From positions 33,392,194-33,456,193 of the forward strand of contig CP136069.1 of the NCBI GenBank assembly GCA_032622095.1: 64,000 nt of DNA, read 5' to 3'. Positions 47,657 to 59,303 of this stretch are shown here, one piece after another. Numbering within the stretch: the first letter of the stretch is position 1; every line of letters begins with the position of its first letter. Below the pieces are notes generated by a model. That model had not been told where the DNA came from. It did no database searches and saw only the letters and a list, made by a program, of their open reading frames with translations. The translations under genes were made by a program, and so were the position numbers. The DNA comes from Siphonodentalium dalli. Taxonomy: Eukaryota > Mollusca > Scaphopoda > Gadilida > Siphonodentaliidae.

Positions 47657-48659
47657 ACCAAAGCCCGCTGGCAATGTTTTGCGACAAAAGTGAAACTCAC
47701 CATCATGAATTTATCTTGTCTCGAGCCTATTACAAGGACGCCAGTTGCTGCCAATTTGAAAAGTGTGCAAAAGTGTGTTTCGACGTTGAATCGGACGAGT
47801 TCACATGCAGCATTCTCATGCCAAGTTATTTACATCGCAAAATATTCGACACTTTCGTTTGTCCAATCTCCACACCGTGCTGAGGTGTGGACTCAGCAGA
47901 GATGATGTTCAGTATTCATTAGGCGTTACCACACCAAGAAGACTGACAAATAACTACATGAGAAAAAGAACGTTAATTCCTTCTGCATGCGCTACATCAG
48001 ACAAACGTGTCCCTTTTCGTCGCATGAGAACCAGAAGATTCTAACTGTATTTTGGCGGGAAATGAGTTATTGGTACCGATAGAACCGGCAGCTCATAATC
48101 TGTCTGTTAAACGCATGATCACGTGACCTCGAGTCCGTGTTTTCACACAAAATGCTGTGCAAATACGTTCTATCTCCAATCGGCATTTTTCGGTTCTATC
48201 TACAGAGCCAATAGGATTGGCAGATCCGCGTCACGTGGTGTAAGTTTGGCGAATGGCTGCCGACGAAATGTGAATTGTGTTGTCTCGACAATAATATGAG
48301 GTAAATATTATAACGTTTCAACATTATTACGGTATAGCCCAATATAAAAGTTCCCTTGAATAATATTTACCTCTTCAATCTACAAAAGTATCAAGATCAA
48401 GTCAATAAGACAATTTTGTGAGCTATATTGTAGATAGAACGTTTTGACATTGTGATTTTCAATATATAGTGTATAATATTTTTTCTCTAAAATTGAGTAA
48501 TGGTAGTTTGAACCTTATAGTTCTCACGCGACGTTTTCTAACCGACGGACGGTTCATCCTCATGTATGTCACTCCAGATAACTAAGCCATCACTCCGTTG
48601 CATGCGAATGTAAGAACGTAACTTCAATCATTAACGCAACGACACACAGTGTTATCTAT
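47657..48659. other. No feature recognised
   Basis: Overlapping frames of 71-108 codons (for example 47557-47883) begin in or next to the hairpin and have no domain likeness. Confidence 0.4.
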
Positions 48660-48751
48660 TGAAGCCTGTTTATGCCACCGGATGCGACATACAGTGTATA
48701 TCTATGGAAGCCTGTTTATGCCACCCGGATGCGACATACAGTGTATATCTA
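48660..48751. repeat. 46-bp tandem repeat x 2
   Basis: GAAGCCTGTTTATGCCACC ... GACATACAGTGTATATCT twice, with one base inserted in copy 2. Confidence 0.95.
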
Positions 48752-48849
48752 ACAACCATCAACTCTGTTGTCAATGAAAGGATGGATTTTTCACAATTGA
48801 AACATTGGAGTGACAGACCCGGACAAAGACAAATCTTACGAAGTGGACA

Positions 48850-49205
48850 TACATTAAAGACATATTATGTACTTGTTCGGGTGCGTGAAACTGATGATCG
48901 TTTGCCAGGCGATATGATGACAATTTGAGGAATGTAACATTCTACCTACATCGCCGACAATTTGAAGCAAATCGATCGTACCATTCCATTGCAAACATCG
49001 TCAGAACTACGCTCAATTGTAAATATTTACATCTCGATTCGGGACGCATCTATCGGCGACAACCTAACGAAAACGATTTGGCCATCGAGTCACTACATTT
49101 AATTCATATATAAGAATGACGGTGTGTCTTGTCAATTTGGATATACAATATTTGTAAAAATTACTACTTTGAACAAGATTCTTCTCATTTTGTATTTGAT
49201 CACCA
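48850..49205. repeat. Dispersed copy of the 37-39 kb inverted-repeat arm
   Basis: Carries the same ordered blocks as 39170-39510: AAGACATATTATGTACTTGT, GTAACATTCTACC, CTCAATTGTAAATATTTACA, GATTCGGGACGC, GACGGTGTGT and TTGTCAATTTGGAT. Uninterrupted, so it serves as the empty-site reference for 37499-38085 and 53287-53606. Confidence 0.8.
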
Positions 49206-50020
49206 TATTAATCATATGTGTACTTTATGTGGGATGTGTTGGTTATTATATAGATCCAATACTGCGTGGTATTTCAAAGCGCCGTGCACAAGCCATGGCA
49301 GTACTAAGCTGTACCAGCCATCGTCTGGGGAATATAACACTCATATATACTAACTTATTGTACAATGTACATGTATTGCTAACAATACTTTAGACATTGG
49401 AATTGTAGTCTTAAGACGTTTAGTGTCATTGGACACATCTAAAGAAACGCAAAGGGTCTCGGTTTTTATTGTTCGCAACAAATCGTTTCCAAGATGAATC
49501 AAGATATAGCCGTATGAGGCCAGGAATAGTTTGTGTGCGATAAAACTCCATTCCGTCCTAACAAAATCGGCGCCTAAACTTAACTTCATCCTCCTGGTGG
49601 CTCATATTATAATGTTGTATTACACCATCGAATTGCTTAAATTTAGTTGAACAATAGTAGCATTTGTATATATCCATTACGTGCAGTCAGTTCTGCAAAT
49701 AAAAAGAGCGTATGTCAGTTGTATAAGAACACGAAATAAAATATTTCATTATCTCCACTAGGTGCAAAACCACCTGCTGTCGTTACCATTTCATATATTG
49801 CAACAACTAGCCCCTGACCACTGCGAGCAGGACCATTCAACTGTTTCCTTAAGTAAGAAAATAGAGCAGTTAACTCAAAATGTGTTGCTCGCGGTTCAGA
49901 ATACAGGTATCTGAGAACAATTACTATAATGAAATATTCGACGTCTATTTGAATATATATTTTTTTCAAGGATAATCAGTATTTTCTTGTTAAAAATGGG
50001 ATACGAATACATAATTATTG
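49206..50020. other. No feature recognised
   Basis: Short frames on both strands; nothing supported. Confidence 0.4.
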
Positions 50021-50771
50021 AAAATCAACATTATATCTAAATGGATGTTTAATACAAACGCAATATACCATGTATATATGTTCTCTGGGAGTCCTCTCGG
50101 TCGCCCACTGTGCTATGAACTTGACTGTTTGTCATCGCTGCGTGTTTCTTCATTCTCTGTGTGGAATTTGTTTACATTTTGCTACCAAACTGTTCCCTGC
50201 GACCAGGAGATTAACCACTGCTGCCTCGCTGGGCAGGACCGGTTCACTGTGGTGATTATAACTGAATCGATTAGATGGAGCCAGTTGAACCACCAAACGT
50301 GCGAGATACATGCCGTTATGTTCTCACAAAAGCGTATATTACCACTAAAGACAACCGTACTTAAATACGCGGGATCACTGAGTCGCGACCATATTGGATT
50401 CTTCCGCCCCCGTTCCGCGGATTGGGTGATGTGGGTCGGGTTCTGGAGGTGCTTTCCATGTGTGGAGCTTTTTATGGTTCATGATTCGATATATGGAATT
50501 CATGAATTTTCAAGTGTGAGGTCATGAAATGGAATTCATGAATTTTCAGTGTGAGGTCATAAATATTCGGGGGTTCCATATGTTGGGTGTGCCTCTGGAG
50601 CTCTGACCTTTACGCTTGGACATCGGAGCGGGTGCTAGATGGGTAGCTTATTTTCCGGCTTTCCGCATGTGAAATTAATTAGCAATCAAAATTCGAATTT
50701 ACAAAATAACGCACGACTCTGATCCCGATATCGATTATAACCTCGCAAATAACTATTAACCCATCTACTGA
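50021..50771. repeat. 750-bp duplication, copy A (empty site)
   Basis: AAAATCAACATTATATCTAA to AACCCATCTACTG. Copy B follows directly. Copy A holds a small extra tandem (GGAATTCATGAATTTTC twice, about 50500-50550) absent from copy B. The 169-codon plus frame at 50018-50527 is broken in copy B by insertions and is not treated as a gene. Confidence 0.92.
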
Positions 50772-51886
50772 AAAATCAACATTATATCTAAATGGATGTT
50801 TAATACAAACGCAATATACCATGCATGCTCACTGGGAGTCCACTCGGTCGCCCACATGTGCTATGAATTTTTTTTTTTTTTTTTTAATATTTTTATTGGG
50901 ATCATAAATTATCATCATCTTCAACAATCACTTATACAGAAATGTATACATAAATCAGACATAATTTTACATCAATAGTTATGATATGTAATCAAATTGT
51001 TCCAATCGTTATATAAGCTTAGATTCATATAGTATATCTTCTGTAGTATATGTTAGATAGCATAGTAAATAATCGGTCGGCCCGAGGCCGCATTTTTTTG
51101 TGTAGAACTACATTGTAAGTAAAAAGAGAGTAATAGTTACAGTATTTCAATATTAAAACAGACTGTTCACTTCTTCCCATCTTTCTCTATGTGCTATGAA
51201 CTTGACTGTTTGTCATCGCTGCGTGTTTCTTCCTTCTCTGTGCGGCATTTGTTTACATTTTGCTACCTTAACTGTTCCCTGCGACAAGGAGCTTAACCAC
51301 TGCTGCCTCGCTGTGCAGGACCGGTTCACTGGGGGTGATTAACTGAATCGATTAGATGGGGCCAGTTAAACCATCAAACGTGCGAGATACATGCCATTAA
51401 AAGCAGCATACATTTGGGCGTGCTAGGCGGTTCGGGGACGCAGCATTGTCTGAATATTCACTTATGTTCTCACAAAAGCGTATATTACCACTAAAGACAA
51501 CCGTACTTATATAAGCGGGATCACTGAGTCGCGACCATATTGGATTCTTCCGCCCCCGTTCCGCGAATTGGGTGATGTGGGTCGGGGTTCTGGAGGTGCT
51601 TTCCATGTGTGGAGCTTTTTATGGTTCATGATTCGATATATGGAATTCATGAATTTTCAAGTGTGATGTCATAAATATTCGGGGGTTCCATATGTTGGGT
51701 GCGCCTCTGGAGCTCTGACCTTTACGCTTGGACCGCGGAGCAGGTGCTAGATGGGTAGCTTATTTTCCGGCTTTCCGCATGTGAAATTAATTAGCAATCA
51801 AAATTCGAATTTACAAAATAACGCACGACTCTGATCCCGATATCGATTATAACCTCGCAAATAACTATTAACCCATCTACTGAAAA
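50772..51886. repeat. 750-bp duplication, copy B (with insertions)
   Basis: Same segment as copy A plus a 321-bp retro-insertion at 50868-51188 and an extra block of roughly 60 bases at about 51395-51465 (around GGGCGTGCTAGGCGGTTCGG). Differences by substitution are few, so the duplication is fairly young and both insertions, or one insertion and a deletion in A, are younger. Confidence 0.92.
50868..51188 (-). mobile_element. 321-bp poly(A) retro-insertion
   Basis: Bounded by the 12-bp TSD ATGTGCTATGAA (50856-50867, 51189-51200). It starts on the plus strand with 18 T, so the element reads on the minus strand and ends AATAAA, about ten bases, then poly(A). Copy A at about 50108 retains the unoccupied target. 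The first minus-strand codons read RERWEEVNSLF then TAA, suggesting the end of a LINE or cellular coding frame followed by its 3' UTR. It is therefore a 5'-truncated LINE or a processed pseudogene made by target-primed reverse transcription. Confidence 0.9.
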
Positions 51887-52100
51887 TTCGTCCCATAGCT
51901 CAGTCACGCCAACCATCTTGCCATTACTTATGTATACATGCATATTGTTTATGTTTGATTTCCTTTTCTTGATTATGTTCCTTGTGAGAGTAAAACCTCA
52001 CCACCATACGAGCAATACAACACTGCATTTACGTGTCACATGTCGTGTCAGATATATGTAGCTTCAAAACTGTGTAGTGTCTACAAAAAAATTTATGACA

Positions 52101-52235
52101 CCCATTCTATGATACATTTGACATGGCGTAAATATATAGCGCATGCATAATCAATTCATTACCTGTCTCCGACAACTCCACGACGGGACACGACTCGAAT
52201 TATGCAGCATAATATTGCTTTCTTTGTCACGACAT
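52101..52235. repeat. Dispersed repeat, copy 1
   Basis: CCATTCTATGATACATTTGA ... ACTCCACGACGGGACACGAC ... GCATAATATTGC. It matches 63476-63633 in the same orientation, diverged. Nature unknown. Confidence 0.7.
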
Positions 52236-53046
52236 TGTTTTTTTTATATTGTGTCCACCGATGATACGGTCATTTGTGGAGACGGCAAATATAAACCATA
52301 TAGGCTTACAGCCGAATCCACTCCCATAATATACACAAGGAATATGGTAACATGAATTACCAATATATTAAATTGTAATTCATATTCTGAGAGGGAATAA
52401 ATATTATTAAACCAATGTTAATGTCGTCGAGTGGACTGTCTGCTTCCAGCCAAATACGCCAATACGAGGTCATTTTTTTGTGCAGCTCTTTCAAATGTTC
52501 GTCCCAAAAGGGCGTCAGATGACGATTAAATTTCCATGGGGCAACAAACAGTTGTGAGGACTCACATAACATCGTTTTAAAAACAATTTAAATCTCGAGA
52601 ATTTGTAATTGCATATGTCGGTAAAGTATCGCAAACGTGTGCTTGATAAAGCCAGATATCCTCTTTTGACGAGGAGAGCCTTTTCCAGTTCGGCCGGGCT
52701 GGGTTTTACACTTGTCGGTGATGATTCTATTTTCGCTTCATATGACATAGGCACATGTGGATTGGATGGTGATTAGACACATTGGAAGAGTCATCAAAAA
52801 TGTTGGCCTACATACCAAATTAGAGTCGGATCGGTCGAGGTACAGAAACATGCCTATATGAGCGTATATGACGAGGTAAATGTCAAGGACACGATCGCAC
52901 GTGATATTGGACCCGCCCATGTTGTTCCCCGGATCAAAGTAGGCCTATATATATATAATTTGAGTCGGATCGGTCGATAAGTTTTCGAATCTGTAAGAGA
53001 CATACATACACATATACATACAGACAGAAGTTCCAAAATATATAGT
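52236..53046. other. Mostly unassigned; possible LINE-tail phrase
   Basis: The phrase GAGTCGGATCGGTCGA occurs at about 52821 and again at about 52963, the second followed by TACATACACATATACATACA-like repeats. This wording resembles LINE 3' tails, but there is no coding part. Confidence 0.35.
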
Positions 53047-53286
53047 AGATTAAATGCAGTCACTCTCGGCGGCGAAATCGTTTGCCTTCGTTTGTCGCCG
53101 ATAGTTGCGTCTCGAATCGAGAAGTAAATATTCACACTTGCTCGTACTTCAGACGCTGATTTATATGTAGTACGATGGATTTGCTTGAGATTTTCGGCGA
53201 CGTTATTAGAATGCTACATTCCTCATGCTGGCATATCGCCGGAATACTAACTTATCAGTGTCATGCACCTGAACAAGTCCATAATA
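53047..53286. repeat. Copy of the 37-39 kb inverted-repeat family
   Basis: Reverse orientation relative to 48850-49205: AAATGCAGTCACTCTCGGCG, GTTGCGTCTCGAATCGAG, TTTTCGGCGACGTTA, CCTGAACAAGTCCATAATA. Its continuation ATGTCTTTAAT appears only after the element at 53287-53606, so that element was inserted into it. Confidence 0.78.
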
Positions 53287-53606
53287 TGGCTGAAGGGGTC
53301 ACTCTCACCAGAAAAAGTGCTGAAGTGTTTGAAAATGTGGTGAAGTGTACACAGGGTTTGTGATAGGCATGAACACCGTTACTTAAATTGTGTTTATGAA
53401 AGTCTGGCGCCCATTAGCAGTTTGTTTTCAGTACATTTTAATATTCGTTGGAACGTAAACAATAATTCTCTAACAGGTATCATGGCAGATACGAAAACTG
53501 TACGTCCTTTAGAACGACATTTCAAAACCTGTGTACCCTTCGGCACATTTTGAAAAACCTGTGTAACCTTCAGCACTCATTTTGGTGAGAGTGACCCCTT
53601 CAGCCA
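53287..53606. mobile_element. 320-bp TA-site TIR miniature element
   Basis: Ends TGGCTGAAGGGGTCACTCTC and the perfect inverse GAGAGTGACCCCTTCAGCCA, flanked by TA (53285-53286, 53607-53608). Inverted similarity continues inward for about 75 bp (AGTGCTGAAG, TACACAGG). The right part has a duplicated ACCTGTGTA block. Non-coding; the type is consistent with Tc1/mariner miniature elements. Confidence 0.9.
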
Positions 53607-53845
53607 TAACATGTCTTTAATCCTTTCTGTACTACATACTCACTGACTCCATTAGGAAATGTTCTCATAATAAATTCAACAAAACGACATTGTTGAACTT
53701 ATCTGGACATTTCCCTCGAATCAATAGTAAACGTTCTGTAATTGTATCAGTTTTACGTATATGTCTGTCGTCTGCTAATTGTTCATGGATATCCCTCCAA
53801 ATGAATAATATACTATACCAATATATATATTTGTAGCTGGATAGT

Positions 53846-56213
53846 GTATGTAAATGAAATCCCTTTCTACCTAAAATTCTGACACAGCAGGTTGCATCAC
53901 CTCTGGTCGGCGCCCGACAAAGAATGGCTAACTATATCGCTATTCCATGATCATAGATGTTCATCATTTAACCGCAAAAGTGGTATATCACACACTTTAT
54001 TCGGCGGCTCCATTCATTGTTTCGACCTATTATTTATTGACCGGGTCTCGTCAGGGGCGCTGGTCATTCTGTGAGTACCGTATGTACTGGCAAAAAACTA
54101 GCAAACTAGTAATATCATTTGATCCCAGAGCCAATCATTATGTAGATGGTCGCACGTGGATCATTCACGAGTGTTAACAGCTGAGCCAAAATTTCAATCT
54201 CTGTGGCGAGATATAGGTGGATTAACCACGATTAGGCTGTGTAACAGCTGAGCCAGGAGATACATCGCTATATAGCGGAAATCTCAGGTGGATAAACCTC
54301 GGGCAACTTCTCTCCTCCGGGTCTAATGCTAGACTAACCATTCGCGCCAAAAATTGTCTTGACGTGCAGGGAACGCCTGGCCATATGGTAGCTGATTGGA
54401 TATCCATTAACGCCGCCAATTTTCCTGATACGCGCTTAGATTGACACCCGTCGACTGTAACACAGTTACATAATATCTCCGGGTGCACTCGATATTCGCT
54501 CCCAGTATTGTGCTTTCCAGTACGAAACATAACCAGAGGATTCAATGGAGTCCGCCTGCCGGCGTGAACGGATTTCGACGAAATGCAAAACGTGGTTAGA
54601 GATGGCTACAATTATTCAAGCGTGTCAATGTGCACCAGGGTGCATGATTATGTGACTGACGAAACTAGTTGTGGTAAAGCTCCCTGCTTCTCGATCTGAA
54701 TTTACTGATGTGCATTGTATATCGAAGAAATCCCTTTCGACCTAAAACTCTCAAGCCACATAGTGCTATCAGGCTTCGCTTATTCCATGCACATAGACAG
54801 CCCTGTTGCGTTTTGATAGCGACGCAGGTGCCTGGATCCGTGTTGACCCAACTCTAGTGGGTTAGTCGACCTTGATGAACACGATGAAAAGTAACTTCCA
54901 CAATTTCGTGAATTTATGTTCATTTTGTAATTGGTCACCTATATGTGCACCAAGCGACATCTAGCCCTTACATAGATCCCTTCTGTGTATCATTTGCTTT
55001 CGGCCATGTTGATCCCTACTTGTTTTAGCAGTAGGCGTCACGCTGATCGGTGTTCTCTCCATTGCAGGGCTAGATGTTGCTTGGTGCACATATAGGTGAC
55101 CAATTACAAAATGAACTTAAATGTACGAAATTGTGGAACTCACTTTTCGTCGTGTTCAACAAGGTCGACTAACCCACTAGAGTTGGGTCAACACGGATCC
55201 AGACAATTGCTTCGCTATCAAAACGCAACAGGGCGTTCTACGTGCATGGAATAAGCGTAACCTGATAGCACTATGTGGCTTGACCGCCAATAAAACTCAT
55301 TAGAGAGTTTTAGATCGAAAGGGATTTCTTCGACATACACTGTACATCAGTAAATTCAGATCGAGAAGCAGAGAACTTTACCTCCAATGGTTCCGTCAGT
55401 CACCTAATCATGCACCATTGTGCACATTGACACGATTGAATAATTGTATCCATCTCTAACCACGTTTTGCATTTCGTCGAAATCCGTTCACGCAGGCATG
55501 CGGACTCCATTGAATCATCTGGTTCTGTGTGTACTGGACAGCACAATACTGGTAGCGAATATCGAGTGCACCCGGATATATTATGTAATTGTGTTACAGT
55601 CGGCGGGTGTCAATCTAAGCGCGTATCAGGAAAATTGGCGGCTTTAATGGATATCCAATGTGTTACCATATGGCCAGGCGTTCCCTGCATGTCAAGACAA
55701 TTTTTGGCGCGGATGGTTATTCTAGAAATAGACTCGGAGGATTGATGTTGCCTGTGGCTTATCCACCTGAGATTTCAGCCATAGAGCGATGTTCTCCTCG
55801 CTCAGCTGTTATACAGTCTAATCGTGGTTAATCCACCTATATCTCGCCACATAAATTGAAATTTTGGCTCAGCTGTTACCACTCGTGAATGCTCCAGATG
55901 CGACCATCACCATATTGATTGGTTCTGGGATCGACTGATATTACTGGTTTGTTCTAGTTTTTTGCCAGTACACACGGAACTCACATAATGACCAGCGCCC
56001 CTGAAGATGACCGGTCAATAAATAATAGGTCGAAACAATGAATGGAGCCGCCGAATAAAGTGTGTGATATACCACTTTTGCGGTTAAATGATGAACATCT
56101 ACATGTATAATCATGGAATAGCGATATAGTTAGCCATTCATTGTCGGGCGCCGACCAGAGGTGATGCAACCTGCTGTGTCAGACGTTTAGGTAGAAAAGG
56201 ATTTCATTTACGC
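53846..56213. mobile_element. 2.4-kb foldback element (arms about 1.13 kb)
   Basis: The left arm, 53846-54975, is the reverse complement of 55068-56213 over nearly its whole length (check GACACAGCAGGTTGCATCAC at 53880 against GCAACCTGCTGTGTC at 56167, and AACTCTAGTGGGTTAGTCGA at 54850 against its inverse at 55166). The loop is only about 92 bases. Frames inside (54222-54545 minus, 55467-55745 plus, 53892-54074 plus, 55981-56169 minus) are mirror pairs of the two arms with no recognised domain. No convincing TSD. Could be a foldback transposon or an inverted duplication of a genomic segment. Confidence 0.9.
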
Positions 56214-58014
56214 ACGCTAGGAGCATCCATTGGGCGCAGAAATGGCGGTTAATTTTACGGGAAAAATATTCGATCTGCAATCAATGCACTGCATACGACG
56301 AGTGCCGCGATGACATTAATTCGTCATGACGTTTGGTGTTATTTTGCATTTCATTGCTTGGTGACATACTCAGGGGACGCACTCGTATAGTTTATATATA
56401 TTTGATGAACCATTTACAAAAGGCAGTATTAAGTTGTCAGCGGGAATGAAACCACTTTGTCAGCGGGAATGAAACCACTTTACGTTTGGAGCTACATGTG
56501 CAGTTTGACTGCTGGTATCTCCGCGATGACAATGTTCCGCCATGTCGTTTGTTCTTGTCTTACATTTACTTGTATCGTTTCGTCGTTCCTTGTTTTTTCC
56601 ACACCAATTGAGATGACGTTCGACGTCGGTAAGTCAGCAATTATTGTTTTAGCGGTACATGGGAAATTAGAATTGATTTCATTATTAATCATTCTCCAAT
56701 AACGAAATATCATATTATTATACTATTACAATTGATTTACCGATAATAAACAATTTCCAATAAGTTACCAAAACTCAGCGATAAACGTTGAAAATGGCAA
56801 ATGCATTGGAAACGATTTGAAAAAATATTCAGACTAAAATATTTTAACTTACATTACACGATTACCGGTGTTTGTTAGCAAATCACTCTGACAGTTTTGT
56901 TTACAAAACAATGGTTTCAACACGCGAAATTCTGTTATCGGGGAACTATCAATCATGAATATACCAACAACGTGGATATATTTCTGCGTAAAATAAATAT
57001 CTGCTTAATTAATGTATACATGCCCAGTGACTCCCACTCAGCAAAACAAAGAGGGAAAGACGAATATAAAGAGACGCTAGAACAAATATACGTTACTATT
57101 GTAAACTATTCTGACCACGGTCAAATATACGCTATATTATGGTAGAAATATTATGTCCACGGTGCACTCACTCACCGACTCAGGAACTTACTTAGCTCCC
57201 TGATTCCGTCGGAAATTTAAATTCGGTCGCCAGCCGCTATTTTCATTTTGATTTTATTGGGTTGAAAAAAGATCACGTGGCGTCTCGATATGGTTTCAGC
57301 TAATCATCATGATACGAACATGTTTCTCGTGTATAAACTCTCGTATGAAAGCAAATAATTCACTCAATGGGAAGGATTTGGATTCGACAAGACCATCACG
57401 TCAGTCATCGCTTTGGAGCAGTCCGGATACCATCTAGCAGGATTCCACCACCACCACCACCGTCACCGACGAGGCAACAACACGTGCTGGGACACTGCAG
57501 CTACCGTGAACTAAGTACAGTGGTCACGTCTGGATTCCAGCGACGAAAAGAAGAAGAAATTTGTTTACAAAAATGCTTCTTCCTTCTTTTTTTCTTTTTC
57601 TTTTCTTCTTTTGCGAACAAAACTAACGTTGAACCCTATAATGTTCATAGTGGTGGAACTTAGTGGCTATCATATATGCATGGCTCTTACATGTAATCTA
57701 TCATAACTACATGTGATTTTACCAAATTAACTTGCAATATAGTCAGGCCACCAGATACAGTGGTTGATAAAAAATGTGGTTCATATCAATCATATACATC
57801 ACAATCACGTACTCCAGTGATAATGTCCACTATTCTGCAAATGTAATGTTTATCATGACTACAGTTTCAGAATGTCGTTGTAAAATTGATTGGTGTTGTT
57901 TTTTCATCAATTGACAAAATTAATGTTTATTGCCAGGACGAAGTACCGCATAATACGGAGTTTTGTGCTAACAATTCTGCGAGTCATATTTATGTGAGTG
58001 TCGGTCAAAACTTT
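56214..58014. other. No recognised gene (1.8 kb)
   Basis: A 21-bp tandem pair (GTCAGCGGGAATGAAACCACT) at 56438-56480. An 81-codon frame from 56457 has a GTAAGT donor-like site at about 56629 but no partner exon or domain. A proline-rich/T-tract frame at 57367 is compositional. Confidence 0.4.
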
Positions 58015-58016
58015 TA

Positions 58017-59301
58017 GGACATTGGAATATTTGTTTATTTCGTAGCCACGAAATACTAATTCGTGGCCACGAAATAACTAATTCGTGGCCACGAAATAAC
58101 TAATGGTGATATTCGATCGTCTGTCCCATTGTTGTAATGGAAGCGGATATAGATGATCTGGTTGTAGTTGTCCACCATCTTGGCATGATCCACGGCGATT
58201 TGAGATAAAGGGTGTTGTAGGGTAAAACAAATTAAGTAATCACCCCTTTCACCAACCCGATCCAAAGTTGCCGCCTTCCTGTGGGGGGGGCGGGTAACAT
58301 ATGACACCCACGACATTCAGTATATCTTGGGGCCACCCTACAGCACCAATTATACCACATCAAACGGTTAAGGGGCCGAGAAATTGTACAGGTGCCATAT
58401 TTGAACCCATCTGGGGCGGCCATTTCGGTTCGGGATGGTGAAAGCCGGTGACTATTTAGTTTGTCTCATCATGGGTCACCCTACAACACACTGTATTCGA
58501 CCTAAAATGGTGGGGCAGTTGCATGGTACCATATATGGACTACAATGCTCATTTATCATTTTCGCTCGAATTTGCTGAAGGTGAGAACATTTAGCTTCCT
58601 TTGCGAGCCACCGTACAGCACCCTTTATTTGATCTATATCGGTCAAGTGACCGAGAAATAATGTTTACCCTATTTGACCCCTTCTGAGCGGCGACCATTT
58701 TGGATCGGGTATGGTTGAAAGGGGTGACTATTTATAAGTTTGTTTTGGGCCCACCCTACAAAATCCCTTATTTGACTTAAATCGGCCAATATATATGTCG
58801 AGTGAAATGTCATTCCCATTCGATCATTTGTGGTAAAAACTAATGAATATTCAGTTTTTCTTGGAGCCACCTGACCCGTGTTTCCCAGTTCTCTCTGGGC
58901 TAGTTTATATCGGACGTTCATATCCCCATAGAGCCCGGGTCCCACGCCATAAGGGGTTTATAGTAGCTTAATTCTCTGCGATCGTACGCATTGTATCTAA
59001 AACATCATCAAGTGTAACCATACCGTATCAGGGTGGCAGTAAGACCGCCTAGCCTGACTATGACACCCTCTCGAATATACAATACAATATTTGTCAAATG
59101 TATTATGTATTACTATGTGTATATTGAAATAAAATATCCTATCCTATCATATCATACCGTAAAGGTATCTGGATATATGCAAAGGTCAATCAGTTATAAT
59201 TCTCCACGAATTAGTATTTCGTTTCCACGAATTAGTAATTTCGTGGCCACGAATTAGTATTTCGTGGCCACGAAATAAAAACAAAACAATTTCCCATGTC
59301 C
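58017..59301. mobile_element. 1.29-kb TIR element with TA TSD
   Basis: Ends GGACATTGG and CCCATGTCC flanked by TA (58015-58016, 59302-59303). The subterminal arms hold repeats of ATTCGTGGCCACGAAATA (three on the left, about four on the right, inverted). The interior (58195-58800) is an array of diverged units of about 145 bp sharing GGCGGCCATTT and GGTGACTATTTA, with the first in inverted orientation. Non-coding. A tail-like AATAAAATATCCTATCCTAT at about 59128 may be an internal LINE relic. Confidence 0.8.
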
Positions 59302-59303
59302 TA

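Noticed and set aside
50018-50527. 169-codon plus frame as a gene
   Set aside because: It lies in a duplicated 750-bp unit and is broken by an insertion and indels in the second copy; no recognised domain.
54222-54545. 107-codon minus frame and its mirror at 55467-55745
   Set aside because: Mirror images produced by the foldback arms; the two frames diverge and end differently.
56457-56702. Possible exon with a GTAAGT donor near 56629
   Set aside because: No acceptor-paired exon, no domain, and it begins in a 21-bp tandem duplication.
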